Assembly: GCA_003550325.1 (NCBI GenBank)
Contig: QKWP01001921.1
Location: forward strand, 14,955 to 78,954
Direction: 5' to 3'
Length of the DNA stretch: 64,000 bases
Source: Gigaspora rosea
Lineage: Eukaryota; Glomeromycota; Glomeromycetes; Diversisporales; Gigasporaceae
Made by a program: the position numbers and the translations under genes. Below are positions 12,650-24,865 of the stretch, piece by piece; the first letter of the stretch is position 1, and the number at the start of each line of letters is the position of its first letter. The notes beneath the pieces were generated by a model that did not search any database, was not told the origin of the DNA, and saw only the letters and a program-made list of their open reading frames with translations.

Positions 12650-13352
12650 TAGGGATATTAAATAGTTCGTTCAGTCCGGTTCTGGTTCAGTCCCAAGAAG
12701 TTCAAAGAAAAAATGAACTGAACTAAAGTTCATAAACTTTAGTTTAACTTTAAAGTTTAAACTTGAGTTTGAACTTGAGTTTATAAACTCAAAGCATAAA
12801 CTTCAGGTCAGCTTCAAGTTCAAGCTCGAGTTTATGAACTAAGTTTATTTAATGTAAATAATTTACTTTATTTTCATTACTTTAAATATTTAGTTTATAT
12901 TAAATATATGAGTGCTGCCAAGGAAAAAGGCCACTCAGACTTTCAAGTATATCAAAATCTAATATACTTGAAAGTCTGAATAGCTTTTTCTCTTGGCAAT
13001 ACTCAATACAATATATACTTAAATATATTTAGATATACCAAATTTAATAAGCGATATTGTACCAAAAAAACCTGTACCTTTATACAAGATTCTAACTATG
13101 TATATATATTTTTTGGTATATCTACTTATATCAATAAAACTATATATTATAGTTGAACTACTAGTTTATAAACCAGGTTTCTAAGCTAGTTTTATAAATT
13201 AAGTTTATAAACAAGGCTTATAAACCAAGTTATGAACTAGGTTATGAAACTGGTTCGAAAACTACTAGTTAATTTTTCTCTAAATGAACTACTAAAAAAA
13301 CTAGTTTGAACTGGGTTTGAACCCGGTTCATCTGAACCACTTAACATCACTA
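12650..13352. mobile_element. Non-autonomous hAT-type element (703 bp)
   Basis: The left end is TAGGGATATTAAATAGTTC. The right end, reverse-complemented, is TAGTGATGTTAAGTGGTTC. A perfect 8-bp duplication, agtaatga, lies at 12642-12649 and 13353-13360. Subterminal regions are filled with GAACTxxGTTC-type repeats in both orientations. Related in its ends to the element at 53502-53949. No transposase. Confidence 0.9.
12910..13004. repeat. 95-bp hairpin nested in the hAT-type element
   Basis: Arms GAGTGCTGCCAAGG ... CTTGGCAATACTC with a further matching stretch, ACTTTCAAGTATA against TATACTTGAAAGT, leave a loop of about 12 bp. It is probably a tiny MITE. Target duplication unclear. Confidence 0.6.
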
Positions 13353-13895
13353 AGTAATGATAACTTACAGATTTAGCAAAGTATTAAAAATTAAACCAAA
13401 TAATACATTTTCACAAAAGCATTAAGACTTCATGGTAATTTGTTAAGCAGATGTAGTATCATTTTTATATTTAACATATTACAAATTAAAACAAATATAA
13501 ACAATTAAATAACTAGTTATAAACAGATAGGGCAGTGTCATTAATTACCTGATTATTTTTTATCAGAGGGCTACCACCTTCCTCTTTCTTAATATATATA
13601 GTCAGGTTCTTATATATAATTTCAATTTCTTTTACCTCTCCTCCCCTAAAAAATCACCTGATTTTTGTCACTCCCCATAGCTTTTCATAGGACTAGAGCC
13701 TTATATATTAGGTTTTGAATTTAAATACTGTAACTTATATTATTATAAATAAAAATTTAATTATTAATTTGTTAGTTTTAAGTATAAAGTTATAAAAATT
13801 GCAATCTTTGCCATTAATTATGTAATCCTCATTATATACATGTACTTTTCAATTCTTATATTATAAATTGAATAAATATATATCTTGCACCCTGC

Positions 13896-14376
13896 AATGT
13901 GCTTATATATCACACCTAATTTGATTGGATTTGTAGATTATTATTTTTAAAAAAATAAACAAATTATTATAAAAACTTTTAAATTAGAAATAGTTAAAAG
14001 GTTTATTAGGAAATTCTTAAATTTTTTGTGTATATATACAAAATTTTGTGCTGAACAAGTATACTTAATTGAATTAGAAAGGTTGTCTTATTAAAATTTA
14101 GAGATATTTACAATTTTTTATTTTTTTTTTAACTCATTTTTTGATGATTTCTCTAAATTTTATTAAGACAACCTAAGACAACCTTTTTAATTCAACTAAG
14201 TAAACTTGTTCAGCACTAAATTTTGTATATAAATACAAAAAAAATTTATAGCTTTTTTTTTAATTTCTTAGACTAATTCTTATTCTAAAGAATTTTAACA
14301 AAAATTGTTTATTTTTTTTAAAATAATGATCTGCAAATTTAGCCAATCAAATTAGAGTGTGATATACAAGCACATT
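13896..14376. mobile_element. Foldback element, ~480 bp, centre near 14135
   Basis: The left arm starts AATGTGCTTATATATCACAC and pairs with a right arm ending GTGTGATATACAAGCACATT. Inner matching stretches include GTGCTGAACAAG (about 14051) against CTTGTTCAGCAC (about 14197) and AGGTTGTCTTATTAAAATTTAGAGA against its complement. No coding capacity. The GCTGAACAAG...ACTTAG stretch is shared with the palindromic satellite at 16309-17306. Confidence 0.7.
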
Positions 14377-14399
14377 ATACCCATGTAAAGCATATTAAA

Positions 14400-15417
14400 C
14401 TTCTTATATATTATAAGATATTATATAGTATATTAAACCTTGATACAAAGAATTTTGAAAATATATATTTATAGTGATATCTATCGATTAAACATTACTT
14501 TTTGTTAATGAAAATTGATTAAATATCTTATGAATCATAAGCTATATCTTAATTATCCTAATCCAAACATTAAATGCCTATTTAAAAAAGCTTGTTAAAA
14601 TAGTTTTATAATGCAATAATAAAGAGCTAATAGGATGATGATTTAATATAACTATAAGGAGTTTTTAAAATTGTTATTTATCGCTAACTATAAAAAGCTG
14701 TTAGAATGATTATTTTTTAATGCTAATTATAAAAAACTATTAGAATGATTATTTAATACTAATCAACAAAGTTGTTAAAATGTTATTTAATACTAACTAT
14801 AATAAGCTATTAGAATGATTATTTACACTAATCATAAAGAGTAGTTAGAATATTTTCTTAATTCGACTATTTTAATTTTCATATATATTTACTATTTTAT
14901 ATCTTAATTTATTATGTAATAGAAATTTAAAAGGATGTAAATTGTTCATCTATATTTTACAAAATATTATAAAAGGACTTCCAGAAGTTATATAATTTTG
15001 GGGTAGGTGGGTAGGGTTCCCTAAATATCAGGTTATAATTCTGATCAAAATTTTATAATTTGGTAAAAATTATAAAATTTTGAAATTATTAATAACTTTT
15101 GATCTACTAGACCAATTCAGATGATTTAACTACCAAAATGATCCTCTCAAAGAGAGGATTTCAACAAGTCTAAAATTATAAAAATCCAATCACAGAATTA
15201 CAAGATCAGACCAGGTTTGTGTATTATTATATACTTTAATTTCTGGAATTGAAGATCCACTAGTCCATTTTGTATGATTTATGCTTGCCTTAATAAAACG
15301 ATTCTAACAAGTTCAAAATTGTTAAAATCTAATCACAGGGTCCCAAAATCTTTTAACTTTTGTAGTGATTTTAGAATCACTAAGTAAACTTCTTTAACAT
15401 TGAATAAGTATTGAATA
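14400..15417. other. AT-rich repeats, no gene
   Basis: Between about 14610 and 14860 there are several imperfect copies of a 50-60 bp unit with AACTATAAAAAGCTGTTAGAATGATTATTTA. From 15094 to 15160 is a half-copy of the shared palindromic core (GATCTACTAGACC ... CTCTCAAAGAGAG). GGGGTAGGTGGGTAGGG at 15000-15017 is a short G-rich patch. No open frame worth calling. Confidence 0.5.
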
Positions 15418-16103
15418 ACTTTTGATCCACTGGTCCATTTTGAATAATTTAACTACCAAAATGTTCATTTCAGTAGGGCACTTCTAACAAGCCTGAAATT
15501 GCTAAATTCCAATTACTGAATCCCAAGATCAATAAAGATTTGTATTGTTAAACAATCATTTAATCAAATTGGTTTTATATATAAAAACCAATTTGATTAA
15601 TTGATAATCTGGCAGTCAACTAGAGAGTGATCATAGTGTAATGTGATACAGATCATATATGAAAATTACTATAATCAAAATGTGGCATGCTTCCATCCAA
15701 AAGTTTTTTTTACTAAATTAATGACATATGTCCACTAATTGAAGTTGTAGAGCTCACCGAGACGCATATAAAGGTGGTTAGATTATTTAAATTGGCCTAG
15801 TAGATGGCAAGATATTATCGAAAAATGATTGGCTAACTATATAAAATCTCTATGTAAACAATATTTGTTTAAATAGAGATTTTATATAGTTAGCCAATCG
15901 TTTTTCAATAATATCTCACTATCCACTAGCCTGATTTGGATGATTTAACCACTATTATATGCATTTTGACGAGCTTTACAAATCTTTATTGATCTTGGGA
16001 TCCAGTAATTGTAATTTAGCGATTTTGGGCTTTTTTAGAATCGTCTCACTAAAATGAACATTTTGGTAGTTAAATCATTCAAAATGGGCCAGTAGATCAG
16101 AAG
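15418..16103. mobile_element. Foldback element with two nested hairpins
   Basis: The left arm AACTTTTGATCCACTGGTCC (15418) pairs with right-arm GGCCAGTAGATCAGAAGTT (to 16103). Further in, CCAAGATCAATAAAGATTTG pairs with CAAATCTTTATTGATCTTGG. Inside are a hairpin at about 15560-15607 (AATCAAATTGGTTTT against AAAACCAATTTGATT) and another at about 15775-15950 centred at 15858. The core motif is shared with several other elements in the window. Confidence 0.6.
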
Positions 16104-16308
16104 TTAGGGTAGAGACATTTATCAGGTGATTTCTACCTCTTAAGAGGGTACCCCTTCCCCCACCTGATACTAAACTAGCCAATCAAATTCAAGCAAATAA
16201 TATATACAAACCGGACCTAAACCAAACTTTAGTCAAGTCTGAGTTTGGACCAGATTTGGTCCAAAGTCTGCAGGCTGGTCTTAGTTTGAATATATTTATA
16301 TGTATATT

Positions 16309-17306
16309 TTGGCGCTGAACAAGTTTACTTAATGCATGAAGTTAAAATTAATTAGTAAAATTTTGTTAATCATAAGATTTTATAAAATTTTATTAATAAA
16401 ATTCTATAAAATCTTATAATTCACAAATTTTTATTAAATAATTCTAACTTTATGCACTAAGTAACTTGTTTAGCATCCAATAATACATCAAATCGGCATA
16501 ATTATTTTTATTTTACTTGAATTTTAGATATTAGATGCATAATTTTTGATTTTTGATTAAAAAAGACAAATCTAAGCATCTTTTCTCCAAATTTCAAGTA
16601 AAATAAAAAAGATTCAGCTGATTTAATGTATTTTTAGATGCTAAACAAGTTTACTTAGTGCATTTTGTTAGAATTAATTAGTAAAATTTTGTGAATCATA
16701 AGATTTTATAGAATTTTATTAATAAAATTCTATAAAATCTTATGATTCACAAAATTTTACTAATTAATTCTAACTTTATGCACTAAGTAAACTTGTTCAG
16801 CATCTAAAAATACATCAAATCGGCATAATTATTTTTATTTTACTTGAAATTTGGAGAAAAGATGCTTAAATTTGACTTTTTTGATCAAAAATCAAAAATT
16901 ATGCATCTAATATCTAAAATTCAAGTAAAATAAAAATAATTATGCCAATTTGATGTATTTTTGGATGCTAAACAAGGTTACTTAGTGCATTAAGTTAGAA
17001 TTATTTAATAAAAATTTGTGGATTATAAGATTTTATAAAATTTTATTAATGAAATTCTATAAAATCTTATGATTCACAAAATTTTACTAACTTTATGCAC
17101 TAAGTAAACTTGTTCAGCATCTAAAAATACATTAAATCGGCTGGATCTTTTTTATTTTACTTGAAATTTGGAGAAAAGATGCTCAAATGTGACTTTTTTG
17201 ATCAAAACCCAAAAATTATGCATCTAATATCTAAAATTCAAGTAAAATAAAAATAATTATGCCGATTTGATGTATTATTGGATGCTAAACAAGTTTACTT
17301 AGTGCA
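16309..17306. repeat. Tandem array of two alternating palindromes, period ~320 bp
   Basis: Palindrome A runs from GCTGAACAAGTTTACTTAGT to its complement around an AATTTTATTAATAAAATT centre. Palindrome B runs from ATACATCAAATCGGC to GCCGATTTGATGTAT around a TCAAAAATCAAAAATTATG centre. They alternate A-B-A-B-A-B from 16309. Equivalent A/B junctions lie at about 16474, 16801 and 17118, so the period is 327 then 317 bp. The copies are very similar, so amplification is fairly recent. No open frame. Confidence 0.8.
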
Positions 17307-17309
17307 AAT

Positions 17310-18298
17310 CATTTTCAGAGATTAATATAAAATAAAATTTTAATATTTTTAATTATTATTATTAAAAATTTTATATAGTTATTTTTGGCAATTTTGATTG
17401 GCTAATAAAACTATATTATATAGCACCTGATAATCCCTCTGACTCCCTCCCCCCTAAAAAATTAGGTGATAAATGTCTTTAATAACTAAAATCACTATTA
17501 AAATTACACAAAAGTTTAAAGATCTTGGGACTCTGTGATTATATTTTAATGATTTTGGGCTTGTTAGAATTGTCTCATCGAGACAAGTATTTTGGTAGTT
17601 AAATACAAAATGGACAAGTAGATCTGAAGCTATTATTAATTCCAAAATTTGAATATATAAATAATTTTTAAAATTTGATTGGCTAATAGGGTATCAGGTG
17701 TAAGTAGGTGGGTAAAATTTTTGAATTCATTAGTACCAAAAAATTATGTAATTTCTGAAAGCCCCAAATCACAATATAGAACTTGGATTTGTATATTAAA
17801 TTTAATAATAAAATCCAATGAATATCTGTTAAATTTAATATAAAAACAAATAATGAATCCAAGCTCTACTATAATAGATAATATACTGTAAACTTGATTA
17901 AAAATGGTTAAACCTAATTTATCAATTAATAGTAGATCTAATATTCAGTAGTGATTTAAAAAAAAATGTTGATTCAAATAAACAATTCAAGTATAATTAA
18001 AAAAATAAAATATGTAATACTAAAAGAACTATTTAAAATTATTAATAAATATAAACTATGTTTATTATTATTATTATTAATTTGTTACATCAAGAATTGC
18101 TTTTCAATTAGTGAAACTTGAAAAATGATAACTGTAAGTAAAGTACTGACTCTATGATTGGTACCTAAAGCAATTCATATTATATACAAAGAATAGTACC
18201 TTTATACTTTGGAGATGCCCAGTTGGTATAAAACACATTAAAAACTAGCAAAGTTGAAATAAAAAATACTTACCAAATATATTTCAACCCAAGAAGCA
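17310..18298. other. No gene; AT-rich with decayed foldback pieces
   Basis: Contains a half-copy of the shared core at about 17566-17636 (TCTCATCGAGA ... AAATGGACAAGTAGATC). GC-richer patches at 17436-17456 and 17690-17712 resemble ends of the foldback family. Otherwise nothing recognised. Confidence 0.45.
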
Positions 18299-18306
18299 TA
18301 ATTAGT

Positions 18307-19152
18307 TAGAGTTGGCATGAATAGAATTCGGACAATGGAAATCTGTCCGATATCCATTGTCCGAATGTCCGATCAAAAGCAATGGACATAGGATTGGACA
18401 TAAGATAACTTAATCACATGATATTAAATGCTTCATATGATTAGTTATTTAATTTAACATGTGACAATTAACCAATAGAATTGCTGACAAAGATTTTAGT
18501 CAATCGTAATAATAAAAGAGTTTCTTATACCACTTTTATTTATTAAACATTGTGTTATAGAACTTCATAAATAAAGCTATACTTTATTAATGAACCAACT
18601 CTTTTTAGCGAAATAATCGCGTACCTATGTTTATTATATTATGTAGTTCTTGTGTTGATTTCCAAATTATATGTTAACGATCTTAAATGAAGCCATCCTT
18701 TGAAAGATTAGTAGGCGCAATTTGTTTTTTATAATAATTATTATGTGTTACGATTAATTAAATGAGGGATGGTTCAATCCGTTTAAGTTTTGTTGTCCAA
18801 GTTTAGAAACATTTCATGTATCGGCTGGTGGGAAATTTGATTTTTTTTCTATGAATGTTTTGAACAGATGACAAAAAGTTTCTATTTAAACCATATACGT
18901 ATATGTTTTCAAACACTAAATTGATCTATAAATCAATTTTTTATATAGTTTTTCGCCTTGGCCATGTGCAAATGTGCAAATCAGCATCAGACATATCATC
19001 GGACATTGGAAAATTGTCCGAATTGTCCTATGCAGCATGATCGGACATTGTCCAATAGCTGCGTCATATCGTTCATCGGAATTGCATAGGACAATTCGGA
19101 AATGTCCGATGTCCAATAAAAAACAACCAGATATATAGCTTGCACAACCCTG
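18307..19152. mobile_element. Non-autonomous hAT-type element (846 bp)
   Basis: Ends read TAGAGTTGGCATGA and, reverse-complemented, CAGGGTTGTGCAAG, with a perfect 8-bp duplication taattagt at 18299-18306 and 19153-19160. CAGGGTTG and TAGAGTTG are classic hAT-like termini. Subterminal regions carry many copies of TCGGACATT/AATGTCCGA in both orientations. The interior has no transposase frame. Confidence 0.9.
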
Positions 19153-19231
19153 TAATTAGTTACCAATCAATAGTTGTAATTTCTGTTATATTATTATGAT
19201 TAATAATAATAGTTGTTTATTTAATTAATAA

Positions 19232-19843
19232 GGTGATAGAAATTTGTCACACCCATGACATGTCGCACCCCTGATTCTGACCAATCAAATCGCACGATTT
19301 TGTAGACAAAAAATTTTAAGTTTTAAAAATTAAAATTTTACTAGTAAAATGTAAAATTAAATAAGCGATATCAAAGAATATAATGTAAAATTTTATTCTA
19401 AACAACTTTTCTAAGTCATATAGATAGATTGTCTTAGTAAAAAAATAACGTTTTATAAGACAAATCAAAAATTTTGATCATTAGCACATATAAAACTTTT
19501 TTTTTACTAATATAATCTATATTTACGTTTAAGTATAACATAAAAAATTTTATGCTAAACAACTTTTTCTAAGTTAAAACGGTAAATTGTTTTAGTATAA
19601 AAAAAAGTTTTATATGTGCTAACTTAGGAAATTTTTGATTTTTCTTATAAAACGTTTTTTTACTAAGACAACCTATCTTTATGACTTAGAAAAAGTTGTT
19701 CAGAACATTATATGATATGCTATTTTATATATTTTTTACACTTTATTAAGTAAAATTTTAAATTTTTAAAAAATAAAATTTTTGTCTATAAAATCGTGTG
19801 ATCTGATTGGTCAAAGCAGGGAGTGCGACAAATTTATTTTCCC
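19232..19843. mobile_element. Foldback MITE (612 bp), small sibling of the 7.5-kb element
   Basis: Almost entirely palindromic, centred near 19535. Ends resemble GGTGATAGAAATTTGTC and GGGAAAATAAATTTGTCGC. A 9-bp duplication aattaataa is present at 19223-19231 and 19844-19852, compatible with a Mutator-like mechanism. Arms contain ACCAATCAAATCGCAC and TCTAAACAACTTTTC..AAGTCATA, also found in the termini and arms of the element at 34895-42414. Confidence 0.8.
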
Positions 19844-19852
19844 AATTAATAA

Positions 19853-20481
19853 AATTATAGTAAGTTAATAACTAGTTAATAACTAACATTTGATTGTAAT
19901 TGAACTAGTTAATAATAAATTGATTAGTTGTTTAAATTTTTTTATTAAAAAGTTGCCAACTAGTTGGTTTTTCAACTAATGATTTGAAATATTAAATACC
20001 AGTAATTGTTATTGCTAGTTATAGTTAGTAAAATTCATTTCAAAATCTTGCAAAATATTATAAAAATATTGCAAAATATTGCAGATTTACATAATAATAC
20101 CTTCTGTAACCTTCTTGCTATCCCTTTTAGACCCTGAAGAGATTTTTTTATAAATAGAAATATTAGATAGAGGTTTGTATTTTTTTTATTTGTCTATTTC
20201 ACAATATTTTGCAAATTTTTTACAAAATATTTTGAATATTTTTTAAAATATTTTGAAATTAAAAATTTGAAATATTTTATGTCAATTACAATTTTTTCAA
20301 AAGATTTTAGCATGCAAATTCTTTGAAAGATTTCATATATTTTTTTTGTTAATGTATTTTAAATTGATACATATTCAAAAAGACAAAATAAAACATTAAA
20401 GTAAAAGAGTTCAGGTTAGCCAAAAAAATTTTTTGGAATTATTATGTAACAAGCAATACTATTGGTGATTATAGTACAATA
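19853..20481. other. No gene; TTGCAAAATATT-rich AT DNA
   Basis: Multiple copies of TTGCAAAATATT in both orientations around 20045-20310, loosely palindromic. Similar motifs recur at the end of the window (about 63520-63760). Confidence 0.4.
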
Positions 20482-21650
20482 CAGTTAACTCTCTCTAATC
20501 TGAACTGCCGGAACTATAGTGCAGATTACGAAAAGCCATCAACTTTTAACTATAAAATTTTAAACTTTTATTATTTTTTTAAAATAAAATAAACTAAAAA
20601 AAGGTTTTGTATATTTAATAGCTTTTTAATTAAACTATCAAATCCACAAAAAAAATCTTTAGTATCTTTTATTTTTTTATTTTTTTTTAAACTCTAGTTT
20701 ACTATACTAGGGGCGCATGATAGTGCTCATTTATTAGTTCAATTTTTAAGGTCGATTTTACATTATATTATATTTACATGTGGATTTTCTAACTATACTA
20801 TATCACTTTCCAATCGTCCATTTAGTCAAGCCGACTCCAGCAGGCCTCTCACACCAGTGCCCCATACCTTCTCGGATCGTAGGTAGCTTTAAGAAACTAC
20901 TTATTCCGCCTAGTCACTTTATAGATTGGCCATTTTTCATCTACCCCAGAAATACTTTCCATTTTTGGTATAGTATTGTTAGGTGCTCTGTACGTATTTT
21001 TCTAATCGAGAGGCCTCAATTTTATCGACTTTTGTTATCGGATTTATCCTTTTCTGGCGTCGTCAGACCTTGTAGCTGTGTCAAACAACCTTGCTTATTT
21101 TGTCATAGCTTACTATCGCAAATGGAAATTTCTCTTCCATTCGTAGCTCTGGCACAGTTTTTGTCTCTCATTGGACTTGAACCGGCGACCTTGTGAATGT
21201 GACCCGGAGTGCCAACTACTGCACTATCGACCCGGGGTCATTATCTTTTATTTTAAGAAGTTTATATTAATTTAAAGTTATATATAATTTAAAAATTTGG
21301 CGTTTATATATAAAAAAAAATATCAAAATTTAAATTTATTAACAAAATTTAAAAATTTATTAATAAAATTTAAATTTATATTAAATTTTTCTGCATTTTT
21401 ATTGGGCAATCATATTACACTGCAGCTAAAAAATTGGCGCCTATATATAAAATTTGTTGGCTTTAGGTGATCTCCACCATACTTTTTTTTACTATGTAAA
21501 AATTTGGAAAAGTTCAGTTTTCAAAAAGTTATATATGGCTTATTCAAACTTTATAATAAAATTCACAAATGTTCTAGGAGATTTTGTTCAGTTTAGAAAG
21601 AGTTTAAAAGTGTTCAGTTTATAGAGGTTCAGATTAGAGAGAGGCGACTG
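20482..21650. mobile_element. pogo/Tigger-like non-autonomous element (1.17 kb)
   Basis: The left end CAGTTAACTCTCTCTAATCT and the right end (reverse complement CAGTCGCCTCTCTCTAATCT) are flanked by TA at 20480-20481 and 21651-21652. CAGTnnnCTCTC...AATCTGAAC termini with TA duplication are typical of the pogo/Tigger branch of Tc1/mariner. The interior carries a tRNA-headed SINE-like insert. A 202-bp relative lies at 39815-40016. Confidence 0.85.
20815..21237 (-). mobile_element. tRNA-headed SINE-like insert
   Basis: On the minus strand the head (about 21237-21165) contains an A-box-like TAGTGCAGTAGTTGG and a B-box-like GGTTCAAGTCC with roughly tRNA spacing. The body is markedly more GC-rich than its surroundings, which is why a chance 138-codon frame exists on the other strand. 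The 3' limit and target duplication are uncertain. Confidence 0.55.
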
Positions 21651-21659
21651 TATATTGTT

Positions 21660-23648
21660 ATTGTTCAAAGTATTGGAGGTGTGGATCCTAAAGAAATAGA
21701 AGCTTATTTTGTAAATATTTGGCAAGAATTATTTTCAAATATACTTGTCAATTATAAATTCAAGACCAAAGACAGTTAAAACAACATAATTTGCTACTAT
21801 ATAAGCAAAATAAACTTGACAAAGCTATTTTAAAAGCATAGGTTATAACTGGCTCTTTATTTGATATTATTAGCAATTCATTTATTTAAGTATCTTAAAT
21901 TAATATATAAATTATCTAGTTGTATAACACTTTCTAAAAGGTTATTAGAACAGAAATTTACAAGAATTAATCTTTGGATTGATGCTAAATTAAAAAAATA
22001 TAATTTTTTAATACTTACTCTTGATAAGTAGTCATTGCCAATAGACAATTCAATTTATAATTATATATTCTCAACTACAAGTTGGCATCTTGTTGTACTT
22101 AAAAAACTACTCAAAAGTATTGCAAATGACATTATTATTAATATTGGAGTACTGTAAACAAATTTCTGGAACTGTAACCAATGAAGTTAGTAATATTAAA
22201 GTCACATGATGAATAATTAATCAAAATATTAAACATTTGATGTGCAGCTTATTTACTAAATCTAATTGTTACAGATTTAGTAAAAATTAAATCAATTAGT
22301 GAAATTGTAGAGTTTTTTTAATAAAAATCATCACACTAATTCTATTTTGAAAAAAGGATTAACGAATTTACAAATTAAGGGTAGTAATTTAAAACGTACA
22401 GTAAAACATAATAGTGTTCACTTTGGAATACAGCAGATTTTTACTACAAGCATGTCCAATATTTGATTGGGTATTTTAACTTAATATATAACTATTGTTA
22501 TATTTTTTTATACATATTAATGCATTTTATTTATTTTTTTTTTTAATTATAAAATATAGATCAAATATGAACATTCCAAAATATTAACTAATAAAATATA
22601 TCTAATTACATTAAAGATGAAAATTTATTTCAAATGTCAAAATAGTGTATGAGATTTTTAAGCCAATTAAAGATGCTAATAATCTTGTAGAATCCAAGAC
22701 TGTGACAATAGCTGATTGTTACATTGAATATGTAAAAATTACAATTAACAAGGAGTTTGATTCTAACATATAATTACTCAGGTATTTCCTGCATCCTGGT
22801 TACCATGGTTTAGGATTAAAAAATAAACCATTTAAATAAATTTGTGAACTGCCAGTAATTATTGGAAAGCTCTAGGGAATAATGAGTATTCATGTTCAAA
22901 TTTATTAGTCGATCTTAGAAAATATAAATAAAATGAGGATCCTTTCGATATAGAATACAAAAAAGAAACTGAAACACCTCTAAGTAGGTGGCTAACATTT
23001 GATGAAAAAGCGCAACCCTTAGTTGAACTTGCAACTAAACTATTTTCGATGATACCCTCACAAGCCGGATGCGAAAGAAACTTTTCTACACTAGGATGGT
23101 TTTATATAGACAATCAATATAGACCTGATATTCATCATATTGAATCAATGGTGAAGATTTGATCTTATTATTTAACAAACATTAAAAAAGAATTGGTCAG
23201 TTATGGAAAAGATTTGACTCCACAAGAATTAAAAGATTCAGTAAATGATACTATATTTTCAAACATTGACAAAGTTTCATTCGATTCAAATCATGAATTT
23301 TCACTATCAAATACCCAAGAACTTCCACCACTAAACATTCACCCTCAAAGATTCAAGAATTTCTGCAATCAAGTGTTCAAAAACCCTTACCATCAAACAT
23401 TCAAGAACTCTCTCTATCAAATGATCAAGAAATTACTTCACCAGAAGTTATCGAACAAAACTGATCACGTTCTTGCAATTTCAGAAATCATCGATATTTC
23501 AAATTTTCATTCAAATAACGGTCAATTGAAACCTAATAAGTTAACATACAATAATAATATAAAAACTTCAAATTTATTTAATTATAGTACGGATGATTTA
23601 ATAAATAGGATATTCGAAGCAAATGGTGATTTTGATTTTGATTTGTAA
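21660..23648 (+). pseudogene. Decayed hAT transposase, C-terminal dimerisation domain recognisable
   Basis: Plus-strand frames separated by stops read as a hAT transposase. The order is a middle region with KLKKYNFLILTLDK and LPIDNSIYNY (about 21980-22070), then LKRTVKHNS where active copies have LKTYVKTRW (about 22390), then a C-terminal region with LSRWLTFDEKAQPLVELAT (about 22985) and LFSMIPSQAGCERNFSTLGW (about 23042). The last is the hAT dimerisation signature (ERxFSxxG). Active hAT transposase cuts and pastes elements with 8-bp duplications, the type abundant here. At least ten stops or shifts mean it is dead. A 151-codon frame at its 3' end (23193-23648), rich in repeated FKNxxxQ motifs, may be its tail. 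Confidence 0.75.
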
Positions 23649-23649
23649 T

Positions 23650-24865
23650 TAGATTACTAATAGAGCGCAAAACTTCTAATATATAATTTATTGTTATCGA
23701 TATGAAGTATTAGCGATAATTCAAAAACTATTATACAATTTTTTTCCAATAATTACATAAATTAAAAATATTGATTTTTGATTTTAAATTTTAACTCTTA
23801 TAATACCAAATTATTTTAATTAAATTTTACATCAAACATTCAGAGTATTGGAGGATCAAAAACGTATAAATGCAAGAATTGCAATATAAAAATAGAGATG
23901 TCAATGGCGCCCGAGGGAGCTTTGCTTGCTGGTGCCATGATCTTGTCATAAGACATTTTCATGCAGGAAATAGTAACTTTACAATCTACTATAACCTAGC
24001 CCGTTCATCTTATTCACATCGAGTTTATAAAATGGATAATTATTTTTGAACACGGAGCAAAAGTTTTTTTTGGTAAATTATTAGGTACGACTTGTGATTT
24101 GTAATTAGCTACAAATTAAAATTATTCCAAATAATTACTCCAATCAACTAATCGAATTCGTGACACATGTAGTTACAGTAAATGTCGACGCATATACGGT
24201 ACTTTTGACGTAACTGTGTATTTTTTTTGGCGTAACATACGCCACCAAGCTTTTGCAACCATAATATATAGTTATTTATTAAATTTACACGAATAAGCAA
24301 GGTGTTTTAATAGTAAGCGTTTGGACATAGCTGATATGATGCAGAATATATAAGACGTAATGTTGATTTTGAATGAAAATAAGTAAATAAAAATAAACAA
24401 ACTGTACGAAAATTAATACCATATTTGTGCTAAATGACGTCCAGGGAATAAAGTTTAGAAGTTCGAAAAACTTAATTCAGACCAAATTCTAAACTACACT
24501 ACCTGGCGTTATTTCGCGCAAAATACGGTAAACCTTTAAAAAGTAATTAAAAAGCTGAAAGCCAAACCTAGAAAGTTGCGCAAGATGTTCCCAATTCTGG
24601 CTCTTCTACGCCATTAGAATCTACACTATCAAAATCAAGAACTGCAATTTACCAACAAAAAGTCAAGAATGGTGATGGCATGAAATATACTGTACAAAAA
24701 GATAACATTATTATTTTCAATTTTTTATAAAAAGGTTTTTGTTTTGCTTTGTTTTTTTGCGTTTTTTTGTTTTTTCTTTCGAAAATTTGCACGATAGAAA
24801 TTATATATCACTAACTTTGTCAGGATACAAGTCAGTAGCTCCAAAAAACCATTCACAAATATCGA
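23650..24865. other. No gene recognised
   Basis: AT-rich with a few CG-containing patches (for example TTTTGACGTAACTGTG at about 24203). No usable open frame and no clear inverted repeat. Confidence 0.4.

Noticed and set aside
16309-17306. CRISPR-like array
   Set aside because: The repeats are long palindromes without unique spacers, in a eukaryotic context.
20780-21196. 138-codon plus-strand frame
   Set aside because: Overlaps the antisense of a tRNA-headed SINE-like insert; no domain recognised.
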